Below, one piece after another: positions 22,138 to 23,511 of a stretch of DNA of 23,511 nucleotides. This DNA comes from an uncultured Collinsella sp. Its GTDB lineage: Bacteria; Actinomycetota; Coriobacteriia; Coriobacteriales; Coriobacteriaceae. Each line of letters opens with the position of its first letter. Positions within the stretch are counted from its first letter, which is position 1. The stretch is from contig CABUUE010000003.1 of the NCBI GenBank assembly GCA_902494685.1, positions 1 to 23,511 of the forward strand, in the 5' to 3' direction. The notes beneath the pieces were generated by a model, which saw only the letters and a list, made by a program, of their open reading frames with translations, was not told the DNA's origin and did no database searches. The position numbers and the translations under genes are program-made.

Positions 22138-22625
22138 GTGTCCCCCTCGCCCTTATCGTCAGCCTCGTTCTCGGCGGCCACTTGCCGTTTAAATGCCTCG
22201 CACTCTTCGTTCAGAACATGGGAGAACTTACCGACCAAGCGCATAATCTCGCGCTGCTCCCACGGCTCGAGCGCCTCGAATGCCTGTTGCTCGGCTTTTT
22301 GCGCCGGCAACGCGTAGCGCTTGGCAAACCGCACGCCTTCTTCGGTCAGTCGCACAACCTTGTTCTTACGACTGCCCTCGGCAAACTCCAACGTCGCAAG
22401 CCCTCGCGCCCTAAGCGTCTTGATCGCCGAATTGATGGTCTGTTTGCTGTAGAACCATTCACTCGTCAGCCGACTCACGGCAACGCTTCCGCCCGCTGCA
22501 CTCGTGTCGACGAGCATCCAGTAGGCGCAGTCCGAAAGACCGCAGGTACGCGCGAACTCCGAATAGATACGGTCAAGCCCGTTAAGCATCCGGTCGAAAT
22601 CGACCAGGCTAACTGCACTATTCAT
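22125..22625 (-). CDS. MarR-type transcriptional regulator of the ABC exporter operon
   Basis: A 166-residue winged helix-turn-helix protein. N-terminal helices (LNGLDRIYSEFARTCGLSDC) form the dimer region. The HTH spans about residues 45-75 (VAVSRLTSEWFYSKQTINSA, then IKTLRARGLATLEF), followed by the wing SRKNKVVRLTEEG typical of MarR. The acidic C-terminal tail overlaps the start of the exporter gene by 13 nt. It is the first gene of the operon, and its promoter has two copies of a 16-bp site, which points to autorepression relieved by a compound the exporter may pump; the ligand is not visible. The start is uncertain: the ATG at 22625 follows GGTGG/GGGAG closely, while the ATG at 22637 has no clear ribosome site. 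Confidence 0.9.
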   Translation of the reverse strand: MNSAVSLVDFDRMLNGLDRIYSEFARTCGLSDCAYWMLVDTSAAGGSVAVSRLTSEWFYSKQTINSAIKTLRARGLATLEFAEGSRKNKVVRLTEEGVRFAKRYALPAQKAEQQAFEALEPWEQREIMRLVGKFSHVLNEECEAFKRQVAAENEADDKGEGDTCDS

Positions 22626-22641
22626 CTCTCCCACCATTCGA

Positions 22642-22691
22642 TAGTCCGAGTTTTGACCAATTTATATCTCTACATTAGTCCGAGTTTTGAC
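22642..22691. promoter_or_regulatory. Two-copy operator for the MarR-type regulator
   Basis: TAGTCCGAGTTTTGAC occurs at 22642-22657 and again at 22676-22691, an exact 16-bp direct repeat 34 bp apart. Read on the minus strand with flanks, each copy contains a palindrome-like ATAGTC-N8-GACTA(T). The distal copy sits between -35 and -10; the proximal copy lies over the start of the transcript. This placement suits repression. Confidence 0.75.
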
Positions 22692-22700
22692 TATCGTCAA
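22672..22700 (-). promoter_or_regulatory. Promoter of the marR-ABC exporter operon
   Basis: On the minus strand, -35 TTGACG (22695-22700) and -10 TAATGT (22672-22677) are separated by 17 bp, and that spacer is filled by one operator copy. The leader is about 40 nt. Confidence 0.6.
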
Positions 22701-22742
22701 CAAGCTCGTTGTTTATGGTCGGCTCTACATAAGCATATCGAC

Positions 22743-22778
22743 AAAAAAGACCGCCGGCGCGGGGGCGGCGCCGGCGGT
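22743..22778 (-). terminator. Intrinsic terminator of the 96-residue protein gene
   Basis: ACCGCCGGCG (22750-22759) pairs with CGCCGGCGGT (22769-22778). On the minus strand it is followed by CTTTTTTG. It isolates the small gene from the marR-type operon. Confidence 0.9.
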
Positions 22779-22804
22779 TGCGAGAGAATATCGAGTGTTG
22801 GCTG

Positions 22805-23095
22805 TTAAGCAGCGACGGCCTCATAGACCGTAGCACCCGAGAAGCTGTCATGCAGGCTCTTGCCGGCAATCCACGGCAGCTCGACGACCTCGCAGACCGT
22901 GTTGACCAGCTCGGAGCAGTCAGTAAAGTGGCCCTTGTCGTTGAGGGCCTCGCAATCCTGAACACGCCAATAGCCATCGGTGTGCGTGATGTAGTACTCG
23001 TGATCGTTGATCGACACGAAAGCGCGCGTCTTGGAACGCAGCAGCTTCAGAAATCCTTCGAAATCGGTCTCGACGACATCTCCAGCCTGGAACAT
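22805..23095 (-). CDS. Small protein of unknown function (96 residues)
   Basis: I do not recognise the family. The ATG at 23095 has an excellent AGGAGG 7 nt upstream, and a terminator follows 27 bp after the stop, so this is a real expressed monocistron. The frame is open 25 codons further upstream but that part is Arg/Gly-rich and precedes the ribosome site. The product is soluble-looking: no signal peptide or membrane segment, net acidic, with a run of alternating short strands (TRAFVSINDHEYYITHTDGYW), three Cys spread over the middle (DCEALN, TDCSELV, TVCEVVE) and an Ala-rich end. The first half (FQAGDVVETDFEGFLKLL) could be a small beta-barrel start. No function is proposed. Confidence 0.8.
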   Translation of the reverse strand: MFQAGDVVETDFEGFLKLLRSKTRAFVSINDHEYYITHTDGYWRVQDCEALNDKGHFTDCSELVNTVCEVVELPWIAGKSLHDSFSGATVYEAVAA

Positions 23096-23158
23096 GATGT
23101 TACCTCCTGGCCCGGCGCCACCACGGCGCATTGATAAACGTTGGTACTCCTTTAGTAA

Positions 23159-23175
23159 AACCTTTATCAAAGGTT
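23159..23175. promoter_or_regulatory. Inverted repeat upstream of the 96-residue protein gene
   Basis: AACCTTT-ATC-AAAGGTT is a perfect 7-bp inverted repeat with a 3-bp centre, 64 bp upstream of the start. On the minus strand it overlaps a -35-like TTGATA (23165-23170), with a weak TACCAA -10 18 bp on. Possible operator; too short and without T-tract to be a terminator. Confidence 0.35.
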
Positions 23176-23389
23176 ATGCGTTCGTCATTTAGGCAAGTGG
23201 TAAAAAACCGCAGGGTAGACGGGATAAAACGTTTAACCATCCCATTTGTTTGTCACATTCTGAAGGTACTTTTATGCAAACCTACTTTCCCAATTGGAAT
23301 CTATCCTTTTGGCCGGGCAATTGACCGTCTATCGTTTAAGCCCGACGGGTATGAACGGGGCATCTGCAACGCCACCGCAAGGAGACACC

Positions 23390-23511
23390 ATGGAGACTAT
23401 CGAAGCGCTCATTCACCGTCGCAGCTGCCGCAACTACAGCGATCGTCCCGTCGAGGCCGAAAAGCTTGCGCGTATTATCGAAGCCGGCCAATATGCACCG
23501 AGCGGCATGGG
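23390..23511 (+). CDS. Nitroreductase-family protein (5' part only)
   Basis: Forty codons are visible before the window ends. The start METIEALIHRRSCRNYSDRPV with R-R-S-x-R-x-Y/F, followed by EKLARIIEAGQYAPSGMG, is the classic N-terminus of FMN-dependent nitroreductase-family NAD(P)H oxidoreductases; the RRS/R and APSG residues contact FMN in known structures. AAGGAG lies 5 nt before the ATG. The 214 bp upstream (23176-23389) hold no gene; TTGTCA with TATGCA 17 bp later and a lone TTGACC are possible promoter pieces but none is convincing. The specific substrate cannot be told from the N-terminus. Confidence 0.88.
   Translation, partial: METIEALIHRRSCRNYSDRPVEAEKLARIIEAGQYAPSGM

Noticed and set aside
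1..23511. CRISPR array, insertion sequence or prophage
   Set aside because: No regularly spaced identical repeats with unique spacers, no transposase and no phage genes were seen; the only repeats are protein modules and the short inverted or direct repeats listed.

Overview
This is a G+C-rich bacterial window, bacterial-type throughout (Shine-Dalgarno starts, intrinsic terminators, CCA-encoding tRNA). The gene content and style fit a gut Actinomycetota of the class Coriobacteriia, most like Collinsella. That placement is recognition from the sequence, not a search result.

Region 1 (1-11292, minus strand) is a single reading frame that enters from the left edge and has no stop in this window: at least 3764 codons of a giant secreted surface protein. 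It starts with a signal peptide, then a fibro-slime/PA14-like head and two SpaA/Cna-B-type domains. About 19 stalk modules follow, mostly of the pilin-isopeptide (FctA/Spy0128-like) type with visible Lys...Glu...Asn cross-link residues. The C-terminus, where a sortase signal would be expected, lies outside. Its promoter region (11293-11619) has a perfect TATAAT, a 9-bp C/G homopolymer just upstream of the -35 zone, and several related short motifs. This is a candidate phase-variable adhesin.

Region 2 (11620-14974) holds a tRNA adenosine deaminase fused to a glycerate kinase (minus), a tRNA-Ser(UGA) gene (plus), a TetR-type regulator (minus) and lemA (plus) with a strong terminator.

Region 3 (14975-15371) is non-coding and carries two inverted-repeat structures: a ~200-bp segment bounded by imperfect 20-bp inverted repeats, and a ~113-bp nested palindrome ending at the 3' side of ilvE.

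Region 4 (15372-18397) has housekeeping metabolism: ilvE (branched-chain aminotransferase, minus, with a ~147-nt leader), a DedA-family membrane protein (minus), and a divergently oriented cysE (serine acetyltransferase, plus), each followed by an intrinsic terminator or strong hairpin.

Region 5 (18399-22700) is a three-gene minus-strand operon: a MarR-type regulator, then two half-transporters of a heterodimeric ABC exporter. The genes are translationally coupled, and the promoter contains two copies of a 16-bp site that looks like the MarR operator.

Region 6 (22743-23511) has a 96-residue protein of unknown function with its own terminator (minus) and the first 40 codons of a nitroreductase-family gene running off the right edge (plus).
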